From Sphingobacterium alkalisoli (GTDB taxonomy: Bacteria > Bacteroidota > Bacteroidia > Sphingobacteriales > Sphingobacteriaceae), in contig NZ_SUKA01000001.1 of assembly GCF_005049105.1 (NCBI RefSeq), positions 124,001 through 188,000 on the forward strand: DNA of 64,000 nucleotides, given 5' to 3'. The notes under the pieces were generated by a model that worked only from the letters and a program-made list of their open reading frames with translations, was not told where the DNA came from and searched no databases. This document shows, one piece after another, positions 17,593-26,703 of the stretch (positions are counted from its first letter, which is position 1; each line of letters begins with the position of its first letter). Made by a program: the position numbers and the translations under genes.

Positions 17593-19329
17593 TTAGCTGT
17601 TGAGTTGAGTCTTTTGATTTAATATATACTCTGATGTCCGCATGGATAAGGCAAGGATTGTCCAGGTCAGGTTTTTATCTCCTTGCTGAACGAATGGACC
17701 CGCATCGACTACAAAAAGATTTTTGCAATCATGTGCCTGCCCCCATTTATTAAGTACTGATTTTTTTGGATCGTCACCCATACGTGTCGTTCCTCCCTCG
17801 TGAATAATTTTTCCGGGAGCTTCAAGACCATACAAGCTGTCTTTTCCGGGAATTTGTGAAGTTATAACGGCACCCATTTCGTGCATAATGGACTGAAAAG
17901 TTTCTTGCATATGTTTTGCTTGCGCAATTTCTTCGTTCGCCCATTTATAATGGAATCGTAACACCGGGATACCAAATTTATCGACTCTATTTGGATCTAT
18001 TTCGCAATAATTGTCTTTACGGGCTAACGCTGTTCCGCGTCCGGCCATTCCAATATTTGCGCCATAGAAGTTACGGTAATCCTGCTTCAACCCCAATCCA
18101 TAGCCCCCTTTTTCCTTTGCTTGCCCAGTGGCTCCTGCTGCGTGATTGTTCACCTCTGGAACCCAATTTAAAAAGCCATAGGATGGCATGTGCAGACCGC
18201 CACCATATTCAATATGGTATCCTCTGGGAAAGCTAAGATTTTTATTATCCAACCACCAAGGCGAGTAAATATGTACACTGCCTACTCCGTCTTCGTTATA
18301 CCGCTTTCGTTCCATAAGTTGTGGAAGGAAACCTGATAAACTTGCTCCAGTCGAATCATGTAGGTACTTTCCGACCAAACCGCTACTATTGCCTACTCCG
18401 GCCGGGTGCACAGAAGATTTAGAATTCAGCATGATGCGAGCACTTTCACAAGCACTGGCACCCAAAATCACAGCTTTTCCTTTAACCGTATATTCCTGCA
18501 TATCCGTAGTGTTTACATAGGAAACACCCACAGCAAGACCTTCGTCATTAGTCAAAACCTCCCGCACCATCGCATTGTCTACTAAGGTTAGGTTTCCGGT
18601 TTTCATGGCTGGAAAGACCAAACAAGATGATGATGAAAAGTCACCATAAACTTTACACGATCTTCCGCATTGACCACAGTAAAAACAGACACCTCGATCT
18701 TTATTTCCCGGCAAAGCTTCTGTTAACACGGATCCGCGTCCCGGAATAACCGTTACCCCTGCTTTTCTGGCACCCTTTGTAATGTATAATTCGTTTAATC
18801 TCGGCTTCGGCGGCTTCAGGAAAATGCCATCAGGTTCGTTTGGAATCCCCTCTACCGTACCATATATTCCCACCAGACGATCAACTCGGTCATAGAACGG
18901 CTTTACCTCGTCGTAGGTAATTGGCCAAGCATCCGTAACACCATCCTTAGGTTTAAAATCTTCAGGACCCATTCGAAGAGAAATTCTTCCCCAATGGTTT
19001 GTACGACCGCCTAACATGCGCGCTCTAAACCATTCAAAGTCTGTGCCCGCGACTTTAGTATAGGGTTCGCCATTGAGTTGCCAACCGCCGAAGGCCGCGT
19101 CAAAATCACCAAATGGTCGAGTAGTAGAAGCTCCGCGACGAGGCGATTCCCAAGGCCATCTTAATTGAAGTGCATCTTTTGCCGGATCAAAATAGGGGCC
19201 AGCTTCCAGCATCAAAACTTTTTGGCCAGCATGAGCCAATATATAACCGGCCATTCCTCCTCCAGCACCCGACCCAACAATTATGGCATCGTACTCTTCT
19301 GGATTTTCTTTAATTTGTAAATTGATCAT
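17593..19329 (-). CDS. GMC-type FAD dehydrogenase with Fe-S-like cysteine cluster
   Basis: 578 aa large subunit of a periplasmic sugar or alcohol dehydrogenase. N-terminal FAD fold [27 protein letters not shown] near 110; C-terminal G-T-T-R-M-G-D-D and N-L-F-V-V-D-A. Between about 217 and 228 it carries [11 protein letters not shown], a CxxCxxCxxxC pattern like that binding an Fe-S cluster in FAD-glucose dehydrogenases. It has no signal peptide of its own, consistent with riding the Tat signal of the small subunit encoded 7 bp downstream. No cytochrome subunit gene adjoins. Glucoside 3-dehydrogenase is one possible activity. Confidence 0.92.
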   Translation of the reverse strand: MINLQIKENPEEYDAIIVGSGAGGGMAGYILAHAGQKVLMLEAGPYFDPAKDALQLRWPWESPRRGASTTRPFGDFDAAFGGWQLNGEPYTKVAGTDFEWFRARMLGGRTNHWGRISLRMGPEDFKPKDGVTDAWPITYDEVKPFYDRVDRLVGIYGTVEGIPNEPDGIFLKPPKPRLNELYITKGARKAGVTVIPGRGSVLTEALPGNKDRGVCFYCGQCGRSCKVYGDFSSSSCLVFPAMKTGNLTLVDNAMVREVLTNDEGLAVGVSYVNTTDMQEYTVKGKAVILGASACESARIMLNSKSSVHPAGVGNSSGLVGKYLHDSTGASLSGFLPQLMERKRYNEDGVGSVHIYSPWWLDNKNLSFPRGYHIEYGGGLHMPSYGFLNWVPEVNNHAAGATGQAKEKGGYGLGLKQDYRNFYGANIGMAGRGTALARKDNYCEIDPNRVDKFGIPVLRFHYKWANEEIAQAKHMQETFQSIMHEMGAVITSQIPGKDSLYGLEAPGKIIHEGGTTRMGDDPKKSVLNKWGQAHDCKNLFVVDAGPFVQQGDKNLTWTILALSMRTSEYILNQKTQLNS

Positions 19330-19530
19330 AAAACGTTATATCAGTCTTATTTTAGGTTTTCTATATATGCTAATACAATTTAGCGAAATTAAAATTAGAT
19401 AAAATATTCGAATTAAAGAAAAGGAAACAGGATTATTACTTTTTCCATTGCTAAATAAAATATCTACTTTCGAAAGATGGAATTATTGTGGGATTGTCCA
19501 TGTTGTTGGGGATTAAACAAAATTAAGCGG

Positions 19531-20760
19531 ATGAAAAAGATTCTAATTATAGGACTGGTTTGGCCAGAACCGACATCTTCTGCGGCAGGTTGGAGGATGT
19601 TACAGTTGATAAAGTTGTTTTCCTATTCCTACGAAGTACATTTTGCCTCCTCCGCAGGCAAATCAGATTACTCCCATGATTTAGTTGCATTGGGAGTTCA
19701 CGAGCATAGCATACTGTTAAATCACAGCTCATTTGATAAGTTTATCAGTCAACTTCAGCCTGATGCAGTATTATTCGATCGCTTCATGATTGAAGAGCAG
19801 TACGGTTGGCGTGTTGCAGAATACTGCCCTAATGCATTACGTATATTAGACACGGAAGATCTGCATTTTTTGCGATTGGCCCGGCAAGAAGCCTACAAGA
19901 AAAATCAACCACTAAATATAAATTCAGATACGGCAAAAAGGGAAATAGCGTCTATTTTACGCTCCGACATCTCGCTTATCATTTCAGAAAATGAAATGGA
20001 AGTTTTACAAAATGAATTTAATATACCGCCAAATCTTTTATACTATTTGCCCTTTCAGGAGGATGAAATTGCCGCGGATAGAATTGACCGATGGCTGAAT
20101 TTTGAGGAACGAAAGCATTTCGTCTTTATTGGTAATTTCATCCACGAGCCCAATTGGCGGACCGTAGAAATTTTAAAAAATATCATTTGGCCTGTGTTAA
20201 GAAAGAAAGTACCTTCTGCGGAATTACACGTTTACGGATCCTATGCTTCAGAAAAAGTATTTCAATTACACAAACCTCAGGAGGGCTTTTACATAAAAGG
20301 CAGAGCTGGTAATGCGCGACAGGTGTTAGAACGATACCGTGTGTTATTGGCACCCATTCCTTTTGGGGCAGGAGTAAAAGGCAAATTGATAGATAGTATA
20401 CAGGCGGGGACGCCAAGTGTCAGCTCATCCATAGGAGCTGAGTCCATGTCGACAAATGGCAAATGGAATGGTTTTATATGCGATGAATATCCCGAGTTTG
20501 TGGAAATGGGAGTCGCGCTCTATAATCATAGAGAACTTTGGTATACGAGTCAACGGACAGGAGTACAAATTTTGAATGAGCGTTATGCAAACACGACTTA
20601 TGGGACAGTGCTTTTATCGCTGTGCACGGATAAATGCAGCCGTCTAATAGAAGACAGAAATACTAATTTTATGGGTCAGATTCTCCGTCAACAGCATCAT
20701 CAAGCTACAAAATATATGGCGCTTTGGATAGCAGAAAAAAACAAGAAAGCGCAACCTTAG
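19531..20760 (+). CDS. Glycosyltransferase, GT4-like
   Basis: About 409 aa, taking the ATG at 19531 (M-K-K-I-L-I-I-G-L-V-W-P-E-P) rather than one 54 bp upstream, whose extra W/C-rich leader looks non-coding. N-terminal Rossmann fold; the C-terminal half has the GT-B donor site F-V-F-I-G-N-F-x-H-E-P-N near 195, then G-A-G-V-K-G-K-L-I-D-S-I-Q-A-G-T-P-S-V around 285. It stands alone, divergent from the GMC gene with no polysaccharide genes nearby, so its acceptor is unknown. Ends in a hairpin terminator that overlaps its stop. Confidence 0.85.
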   Translation: MKKILIIGLVWPEPTSSAAGWRMLQLIKLFSYSYEVHFASSAGKSDYSHDLVALGVHEHSILLNHSSFDKFISQLQPDAVLFDRFMIEEQYGWRVAEYCPNALRILDTEDLHFLRLARQEAYKKNQPLNINSDTAKREIASILRSDISLIISENEMEVLQNEFNIPPNLLYYLPFQEDEIAADRIDRWLNFEERKHFVFIGNFIHEPNWRTVEILKNIIWPVLRKKVPSAELHVYGSYASEKVFQLHKPQEGFYIKGRAGNARQVLERYRVLLAPIPFGAGVKGKLIDSIQAGTPSVSSSIGAESMSTNGKWNGFICDEYPEFVEMGVALYNHRELWYTSQRTGVQILNERYANTTYGTVLLSLCTDKCSRLIEDRNTNFMGQILRQQHHQATKYMALWIAEKNKKAQP

Positions 20761-20773
20761 CTGCGCTTCTTTT
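20743..20773 (+). terminator. Intrinsic terminator after the glycosyltransferase gene
   Basis: AAGCGCA (20747-20753) pairs with TGCGCTT (20762-20768), extended by AAGA/TCTT across a one-base bulge, and is followed by CTTTTCT. The stop codon lies in the loop. Confidence 0.65.
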
Positions 20774-20800
20774 CTCATTAATTTAACGTTTGTTACTACC

Positions 20801-21226
20801 TTACCTTTTTCTTTTAAATACAATCTCGGTTCGCACGCTAGCCGTGATATTTATTAAAGTCAACGTGGCGATTGACTGTACAATATTTTCTTTAATATCG
20901 TAATCCATACCATCAAACGTCATTTTTTTAGGAGACGATAGGTTATAATTCTTGGATGTCTGTACATCAGATTCGGTTGTTTTTATCCACGCTTTACCAT
21001 CTTTGTCGAAATTCAGTGTTTGATTTTCTGCTAATAATTCTGTCGTTATATTTAATGTGTTATCTGAATTTCCAGATATTGTCTTAGTGGCTTTTTGCCA
21101 TACTCCGGCGGTAATAATATTTAAAGCTGTATCACGAGTGATGCTATCTATCGTTTCCTTGCTACAGGAAGACAATCCGATTATGGAAACCGCCATGAAT
21201 AGTATTAATGTAATTTTAGTTTTCAT
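20801..21226 (-). CDS. Small lipoprotein, lipocalin-like fold possible
   Basis: About 141 aa from the ATG at 21224-21226 (M-K-T-K-I-T-L-I); an upstream ATG at 21289 would add a W/Y-rich stretch before the signal and is less likely. Lipobox G-L-S-S-C at about residues 17-21. The mature part has W-Q-K-A-T-K-T near 45 and K-D-G-K-A-W, as in lipocalin-like lipoproteins of Bacteroidota. Ends with K-R-K-R. Convergent with the glycosyltransferase at 40 bp. Function unknown. Confidence 0.78.
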   Translation of the reverse strand: MKTKITLILFMAVSIIGLSSCSKETIDSITRDTALNIITAGVWQKATKTISGNSDNTLNITTELLAENQTLNFDKDGKAWIKTTESDVQTSKNYNLSSPKKMTFDGMDYDIKENIVQSIATLTLINITASVRTEIVFKRKR

Positions 21227-21356
21227 ATGTATATAATTATTTGTAGTTATATACCAACTATTGTACCAACCCCTAAAATATAAAGACAATGATTTATGTT
21301 AGCTCAAACTAAAATCAGATTTCTTACCTTTATAAGGCAATCAAAAAACAAACTAA

Positions 21357-22409
21357 ATGAAAACAATCAAAGGACCAGGTGTTTTTTTGGCACAATTTAT
21401 AGGAGAGGAAGCCCCTTTCAATTCATTGGACGGTATTTGTAAATGGGCCGCTGATTTGGGCTTCAAGGGAATTCAAATGCCTACATTAGATAAGCGATTT
21501 ATAGATCTTCGTCTTGCTGCAGAGAGTAAGACGTACGCCGACGAGCTAAAGGGTAAAATAGCTTCGTATGGTTTGGACATTACCGAGTTGTCTACGCATT
21601 TGCAAGGGCAATTGGTTGCTGTTCATCCAGCATATAATGAATTATTTGATTCTTTTGCTGCGCCTGAAGTGAAAAATAACCCGAAAGCGAGAACAGAATG
21701 GGCTATTCAACAGTTGAAATATGCCGCTCAAGCATCGCAGAATTTGGGTTTGAAAGCACATGCCACCTTTAGTGGATCCCTATTATGGCAATATTTTCAT
21801 CCGTGGCCCCAACGCCCAGAGGGATTGGTCGATGAGGCTTTTACCGAATTAGCAAAAAGATGGACACCTATTTTAGATGCATTCGAAGAGTGTGGGGTTG
21901 ATGTCTGTTATGAAATACACCCGGGAGAAGATTTATTCGATGGTATTACGTATGAAATGTTTTTGGAGAAAGTGAATCAACATCCTAGAGCCTGCCTGTT
22001 ATATGATCCATCGCATTTCGTACTACAGCAATTGGATTATATCCAATACATCGATTTTTATCACCAACGGATTAAGGCTTTCCATGTGAAAGATGCTGAA
22101 TTTAATCCAACGGGACGACAAGGTACATTTGGCGGATACCAAAGTTGGGCAGATCGTGCAGGAAGATACCGTTCCCCGGGCGATGGTCAGGTTGACTTCA
22201 AAACTATTTTTAGTAAGTTAGCGCAATACGATTACGATGGATGGGCGGTTATGGAATGGGAATGTTGTATCAAGAATCAAGAAGATGGAGCCCGCGAAGG
22301 ATCAGAATTTATTCGCAAAAATATAATCCATGTAACAGACAAAGCCTTTGATGATTTTGCTGGAGCTGAAAACGATGCAAATTTTAACAGGAAAATATTA
22401 GGACTATAA
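21357..22409 (+). CDS. Sugar phosphate isomerase/epimerase family protein (AP endonuclease 2-like TIM barrel)
   Basis: 350 aa cytoplasmic TIM-barrel enzyme. Metal-binding residues typical of the family are visible: E in V-C-Y-E-I-H-P-G-E-D near 183, D-P-S-H-F near 220, H in A-F-H-V-K-D near 244, and E in A-V-M-E-W-E-C near 300. Similar proteins isomerise keto-sugars, and many sit beside Gfo/Idh/MocA oxidoreductases; one is encoded at 24.0 kb here. No signal peptide. It ends just before a bidirectional terminator. Confidence 0.9.
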   Translation: MKTIKGPGVFLAQFIGEEAPFNSLDGICKWAADLGFKGIQMPTLDKRFIDLRLAAESKTYADELKGKIASYGLDITELSTHLQGQLVAVHPAYNELFDSFAAPEVKNNPKARTEWAIQQLKYAAQASQNLGLKAHATFSGSLLWQYFHPWPQRPEGLVDEAFTELAKRWTPILDAFEECGVDVCYEIHPGEDLFDGITYEMFLEKVNQHPRACLLYDPSHFVLQQLDYIQYIDFYHQRIKAFHVKDAEFNPTGRQGTFGGYQSWADRAGRYRSPGDGQVDFKTIFSKLAQYDYDGWAVMEWECCIKNQEDGAREGSEFIRKNIIHVTDKAFDDFAGAENDANFNRKILGL

Positions 22410-22420
22410 ATTACATTCAT

Positions 22421-22457
22421 CTAAAAAGGCCAATGAATATTTTATTGGCCTTTTTAG
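22421..22457. terminator. Bidirectional terminator
   Basis: Perfect 14-bp arms CTAAAAAGGCCAAT (22421-22434) and ATTGGCCTTTTTAG (22444-22457) with a 9-base AT loop. A-run before and T-run after the GGCC core serve both the isomerase gene and the convergent def. Confidence 0.92.
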
Positions 22458-22459
22458 CG

Positions 22460-23047
22460 TTATCGTCCTTTTTTGACAAAAGGGAATTTCATCTTGTAAG
22501 ATACCGTTACATTACCTTTCGAGATAGCATCTAACTTGCTTTTCAACATGGCCTTTTTTACAGGACCTAATTTATCGATAAATAATTTTCCCTCGATATG
22601 ATCGTACTCATGTTGTACAATACGTGCTGCAAGTCCGGATAAAGCGACTTCATGTTCTTCGAAATCCTCATCAAGATAATTAATAACAATATTGGCAGGG
22701 CGTTGCACTTCTTCGGTAATATCTGGGATGCTTAGGCATCCTTCGTTGAATCCCCATTTATCTCCGGTCTCCTCTACTATAATTGGGTTTATCAATACTT
22801 TTTTGAAATCTTTCAACGACGGATCGCCTGCTTCATCTTCATCATCTTCTGCAAAAGGAGATGCGTCAATCACAAAAAGTCGAATCGGCAAACCCACCTG
22901 TGGGGCAGCAAGTCCCACACCACGGGCTGAGTACATCGTTTCAAACATATTGTCGATTAGCTCTTTTAAATTTGGGTAATCTTCATCTATTTCGGCGGTC
23001 TTTTTTCGTAACACGGGATCGCCATACGCTACTATTGGTAATTTCAT
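22460..23047 (-). CDS. def: Peptide deformylase
   Basis: Removes the formyl group from the N-terminal methionine of new proteins. About 195 aa from the ATG at 23045-23047 (M-K-L-P-I-V-A-Y-G); an in-frame TTG 15 bp earlier is less likely. The three family motifs are intact: G-V-G-L-A-A-P-Q-V-G, E-G-C-L-S-I-P and Q-H-E-Y-D-H, whose Cys and two His bind Fe2+. It has a D/E-rich insert (A-E-D-D-E-D-E-A-G-D) between motifs 1 and 2, common in Bacteroidota. No fmt gene adjoins. Confidence 0.97.
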   Translation of the reverse strand: MKLPIVAYGDPVLRKKTAEIDEDYPNLKELIDNMFETMYSARGVGLAAPQVGLPIRLFVIDASPFAEDDEDEAGDPSLKDFKKVLINPIIVEETGDKWGFNEGCLSIPDITEEVQRPANIVINYLDEDFEEHEVALSGLAARIVQHEYDHIEGKLFIDKLGPVKKAMLKSKLDAISKGNVTVSYKMKFPFVKKGR

Positions 23048-23124
23048 TTTCTTTATTTGCAAAGTGCAAAGTTACCAATTATTTGTGACAAGGTTCTGAA
23101 CGAATAATTAGTAATTTTACGACC

Positions 23125-23880
23125 ATGAGCGATCACAAGCAGATAGTATTGGAATTTATTCAAAAAATAAGGCAACGAATTCCATTGAATTTTACGGTAC
23201 TTGTGCGTGAGAAAACAGTTTCTTTGCTATCCGAAAAATTCCATGTAGTTTTCTATCATCCGCAATCCGTACGTTTATCGAATGAGATCATTCGAAGAAC
23301 CATTCATATCGATTACGATATAGTAATCTCTTCGTCCGAAAAATTATTAGCTCGGTTAGAAAGTATCTTTGGATTTGGGAATCGCATTTATGCGCGGGAT
23401 ACGGTGGTTGCACGGGTTGATAAAAAGGTAGCCCTGGAATTTCAGGAAGAGCATCATCTGCAATTGGCCTTACCAGGAAAATATCGATATGGTCTATATC
23501 GTCAAGGGGAACTGGTATCAATAGCCGTATTCAGCGGAGGTAGAAAAATGAATGATACACCGTTGGATTATCGATCTTTTGAATTGCTTCGTTTTTGTCA
23601 CAAAGGATCCGATATTGTGATTGGTGGATTGTCTAAATTAATAAAGGCTTTTAGGAAAGACTTTAAACCCGGAGACATTATGACGTATGCTGATCTAGAC
23701 TGGTGTCAAGACTCCACTTTGGAGAAAATCGGGTTTATACCCGTACAAAGAACTCCACCTCAGCTGATTCTTGTAAGAGAAGGTATCCGTGTATTCGGAA
23801 AGAATATAGTGGTTAAAGATCAAAAAAACGATTATTGGGTTGAAAATAACGGAAGCCTGAAATTGAAGATGATCTTTTAA
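23125..23880 (+). CDS. Hypothetical protein with a C-terminal domain like those in phage homing endonucleases
   Basis: 251 aa, no signal peptide. Residues about 95-220 read G-N-R-I-Y-A-R-D-T-V-V-A, Y-R-Y-G-L-Y-R-Q-G-E-L-V-S, F-E-L-L-R-F-C, then G-G-L-S-K-L-I-K-A-F, T-Y-A-D-L-D-W-C and L-E-K-I-G-F. I recognise this order (L-x-R-F-C, G-G-x-S-K-L, Y-A-D-x-x-W, L-x-K-x-G-F) from the C-terminal module of phage-coded Hef/GIY-YIG-type endonucleases; it may be a GNAT-like fold. The N-terminal 90 residues are unlike those nucleases. Divergent from def at 77 bp. No function is claimed. Confidence 0.75.
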   Translation: MSDHKQIVLEFIQKIRQRIPLNFTVLVREKTVSLLSEKFHVVFYHPQSVRLSNEIIRRTIHIDYDIVISSSEKLLARLESIFGFGNRIYARDTVVARVDKKVALEFQEEHHLQLALPGKYRYGLYRQGELVSIAVFSGGRKMNDTPLDYRSFELLRFCHKGSDIVIGGLSKLIKAFRKDFKPGDIMTYADLDWCQDSTLEKIGFIPVQRTPPQLILVREGIRVFGKNIVVKDQKNDYWVENNGSLKLKMIF

Positions 23881-24013
23881 TTTCTTTATTTTAAGCAATA
23901 GCCCGCCAATTTATTGCATTTAAGATCAAATTTGCCTAAGTTTATTTTTCGGTTACGGGCCGAAAGTCTTAGTTAGTAAACCCTGTTTAGAAACAAACAA
24001 AAAACACACACAT

Positions 24014-25186
24014 ATGACACGAAAACTTCGTATGGGAATGGTAGGCGGAGGAAATGATGCCTTTATCGGTGCGGTACACAGAATTGCCGCTTTTATGGAT
24101 GGAAAAATTGAACTTGTATGCGGTTCATTTAGTGTAAATCCGACGGTTTCCCTTGAATCGGGTAGAGATTTATTTGTTGCAGAAAATCGTATCTACGCCG
24201 ACTATAAAACAATGATTGAGCAGGAAGCGCTCTTACCCGAAGGAGAAAGAATGGACTTCCTAACTATTGTGACACCTAATTTTCTGCATTTTGAACCTGC
24301 AAAATTGGCGTTAGAGAATGGATTTGATGTTGTGGTCGAAAAACCAATGACCGTATCGTTGGAAGAGGCAAAGCAACTTCAAGATATTACGATTCGGACC
24401 GGACGTACTTTATGCCTTACGCATACGTATTCAGGATATCCCATGGTAAAGCAGGCAAAGGCTATGGTAAACGGAGGACATTTCGGAAAAATTCGGAAGA
24501 TCGTTGTCGAATATCCACAAGGGTGGCTTAGTCGTTTATCGGAACGCGAAGGTAATTCCGGAGCGGCCTGGAGAGCAGATCCAAAACGATCGGGAAAATC
24601 TTTGGTAATGGGAGACATTGGCACCCATGCCGCTCATTTAGCGGAGTATGTGTCCGGCTTGCGGATAACTGAATTATGTGCAGATTTAACCACGTTTGTA
24701 GAAGGGCGTCAAATGGATGACGACGGTTCTGTCTTACTCCGTTTTGATAACGGCGCTAAAGGTGTTTTGATGGCATCACAGATATCAGCAGGGGAAGAGA
24801 ATGCGGTTCGCATACGTATATATGGTGAAGAAGGCGGACTCGAGTGGGCCAATGAAGATCCAAACAATTTAATTATAAAGATGTTGGATCAGCCGCGACA
24901 GATTTATCGCACGGGTAATGCATATGCTGCACCTTATACCTTAAGTTCCTTTGCCACACACAATACACGGATTCCGGCCGGTCATCCGGAAGGACTATTG
25001 GAATCTTTCGCTAATATCTACCGAAATTTTGCATCCACTGTATCTGCAAAAAGAGATGGGCTTGAACCTAAACCAGAGGAGCTGGATTTTCCGAATGTAC
25101 AGGATGGTGTACGAGGGATGGCCTTCATTGATACGGTAGTAGAAAGCAACAATAGTAACGAAAAATGGACTAAATTTGTGGTGTGA
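24014..25186 (+). CDS. Gfo/Idh/MocA family oxidoreductase
   Basis: 390 aa NAD(P)-dependent sugar oxidoreductase. N-terminal Rossmann fold M-V-G-G-G-N-D-A-F-I-G (about 9-19), V-T-P-N-F-L-H-F near 88 and the family E-K-P at about 110; the catalytic lysine is expected in this motif. The second domain has G-D-I-G-T-H-A-A-H-L, giving the catalytic histidine. No Tat signal, so cytoplasmic. It overlaps miaA by 4 bp and might act with the isomerase at 21.4 kb on oxidised sugars. Confidence 0.93.
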   Translation: MTRKLRMGMVGGGNDAFIGAVHRIAAFMDGKIELVCGSFSVNPTVSLESGRDLFVAENRIYADYKTMIEQEALLPEGERMDFLTIVTPNFLHFEPAKLALENGFDVVVEKPMTVSLEEAKQLQDITIRTGRTLCLTHTYSGYPMVKQAKAMVNGGHFGKIRKIVVEYPQGWLSRLSEREGNSGAAWRADPKRSGKSLVMGDIGTHAAHLAEYVSGLRITELCADLTTFVEGRQMDDDGSVLLRFDNGAKGVLMASQISAGEENAVRIRIYGEEGGLEWANEDPNNLIIKMLDQPRQIYRTGNAYAAPYTLSSFATHNTRIPAGHPEGLLESFANIYRNFASTVSAKRDGLEPKPEELDFPNVQDGVRGMAFIDTVVESNNSNEKWTKFVV

Positions 25187-26085
25187 TAAACATCCATTCT
25201 GTAGTCCATTATCTTCAGACAGAAACCTCTTTTCTGTCTGAAGATTTATTAATTATATTGGGCCCCACAGCCAGTGGAAAAACGAAACTCGCCGTAGCGC
25301 TAGCTCAAGTATTTGATGCTGAAATCATCAGTGCCGACTCCCGTCAGGTGTACCGAGGTATGGATATCGGTACGGGTAAAGATCTGCAGGAATACCAAGA
25401 CATCCCTTATCATCTCATTGATATTTTAGATCCGGGCGAAAAGTACAATGTTAGTTCTTTCCTACAGGATGTTAAAGAAGCGGTCGACGCAATTAGACGA
25501 AAAGGAAAGAAGGTTATTGTCTGTGGTGGAACAGGTTTTTACGTGCAGGCCTTATTAACCAGGAGACCCTACATGCATATTCCCGTTAACCCTGATCTTC
25601 GATCGAAACGATCTGACTGGTCCAAAGATGAACTCATAGCTCAGATCAAATCCAAAAACATCCCAGAGGAGTATGATATCGACTTTCATTCGCATAAGCG
25701 TTTAGTCCGCGCATTGGAGGTGTTATCCTGGCTTGCTGAGAATCCTGGGGAAGAGATAACTTCTATCCCTCTTTACACCGCAACAGTGATCGGACTTAAT
25801 CCGCCGGTAGAAACGAGGCGAATGCGTATTTCGAAACGTTTAATTGCACGTTTGGACAACGGCATGGTCGACGAAGTGAAAACTTTACTGGCCGGAGGCG
25901 TTACACAAGAAGAGTTAGAATATTATGGATTGGAGTATAAGCATATAACGTCCTTCCTGCAAGAAAAAATGAGTTATGCAGATTTTACGCTTAAGTTAGA
26001 AACAGAAATTCATCGTTATGCCAAAAGACAGATGACCTATTTTCGAAAGATGGAAAAAGATGGGATAAAGATTCACTGGTTTTAA
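25183..26085 (+). CDS. miaA: tRNA dimethylallyltransferase
   Basis: Transfers an isopentenyl group from DMAPP to A37 of tRNAs reading U-starting codons. 300 aa. P-loop G-P-T-A-S-G-K-T at about 27-34, then D-S-R-Q-V-Y-R-G-M-D-I-G-T-G-K with the DMAPP and Mg contacts, C-G-G-T-G-F-Y-V, R-R-M-R-I-S-K-R-L and Y-G-L-E-Y-K-H. The start is GTG at 25183, overlapping the previous stop by 4 bp; no ATG lies before the P-loop, and the N-terminus is about 10 residues longer than in E. coli. Ends in a strong hairpin. Confidence 0.95.
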   Translation: MINIHSVVHYLQTETSFLSEDLLIILGPTASGKTKLAVALAQVFDAEIISADSRQVYRGMDIGTGKDLQEYQDIPYHLIDILDPGEKYNVSSFLQDVKEAVDAIRRKGKKVIVCGGTGFYVQALLTRRPYMHIPVNPDLRSKRSDWSKDELIAQIKSKNIPEEYDIDFHSHKRLVRALEVLSWLAENPGEEITSIPLYTATVIGLNPPVETRRMRISKRLIARLDNGMVDEVKTLLAGGVTQEELEYYGLEYKHITSFLQEKMSYADFTLKLETEIHRYAKRQMTYFRKMEKDGIKIHWF

Positions 26086-26087
26086 AA

Positions 26088-26120
26088 AAAGGTTATCAAC
26101 CGGGGAGATTGATAACCTTT
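26088..26120 (+). terminator. Intrinsic terminator after miaA
   Basis: Perfect 12-bp arms AAAGGTTATCAA (26088-26099) and TTGATAACCTTT (26109-26120) with a 9-base loop, starting 3 bp after the stop. Confidence 0.85.
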
Positions 26121-26465
26121 AACTAACCAATTATTAACCTAAATTATGAGCAACAAAGATAATGTTCCACCTGGAAATAGTCAAGTTTTTAACCTATATT
26201 AACGATAATGATACAGTTTGGTTGCGAAAGAAAGAATTCCTCCCAGATGTCAAAAATACTTCATATTTCGTATCCATACGGAGCGTTATACAACATGATC
26301 AGCAATTACACTGATTGCATTTAAAGATAGCACGCTCTCGTTTTCTCATTCGCTTCAATTTTGATTCATTTTAGCAAAAAGATGAACAGAATCTACAACC
26401 CTCAATGGTTTTCTTGCTTTACTTTTGATTTACAGGTAACAGATTTATAAACAACACTGCAAAAT

Positions 26466-26566
26466 AATTTTCTCGCCAATGCAACACACGCTTAGACAGC
26501 GTGAGAAATTCTCTCGGTGGTCAGCCCTTGACTTCGTTGGATAAAGATAGATTGGCGAGAAAAATT
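26466..26566. repeat. Inverted-repeat-bounded element of about 100 bp
   Basis: TTTTCTCGCCAAT (26468-26480) pairs perfectly with ATTGGCGAGAAAA (26551-26563), and one base beyond the pairing continues (ATT/AAT). Inside are a hairpin CACGCT-TAGAC-AGCGTG (26487-26503) and a short GTCA/TGAC stem (about 26520-26532). It could be the end of an insertion sequence, a small non-autonomous element or a structured RNA leader of the following susC. It lies in the 618-bp gap 26086-26703, in which I otherwise see only the miaA terminator and a transposase-like remnant. Confidence 0.55.
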
Positions 26567-26600
26567 AGAGGGGTAATGCGAATCAGTAATATATAGACTT

Positions 26601-26665
26601 ATGGAAAAAAACTGAAAGATTTATTTCTCCCCGACGAATAACTCGATACGGAGGATGATGTGGCA
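26601..26665 (+). pseudogene. Possible remnant of a transposase N-terminus
   Basis: From ATG at 26601 the reading M-E-K stops after one more codon, but one base shift gives L-K-D-L-F-L-P-D-E then a stop and L-D-T-E-D-D-V. This resembles the first residues of Bacteroidota transposases of the ISAon1-type (pattern L-x-F-L-P-x-E-L-L-D). Only about 20 codons remain, with at least one frameshift and one stop. It sits next to the inverted repeat upstream. The match is short, so chance is possible. Confidence 0.35.
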
Positions 26666-26703
26666 ATTAATTAAAAAAGAGAAAAGATTTCAAAATTAGA
26701 TTT

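Noticed and set aside
19477..19530. Upstream start for the glycosyltransferase
   Set aside because: Adds a W/C-rich leader with no family match; the family begins at M-K-K-I-L.
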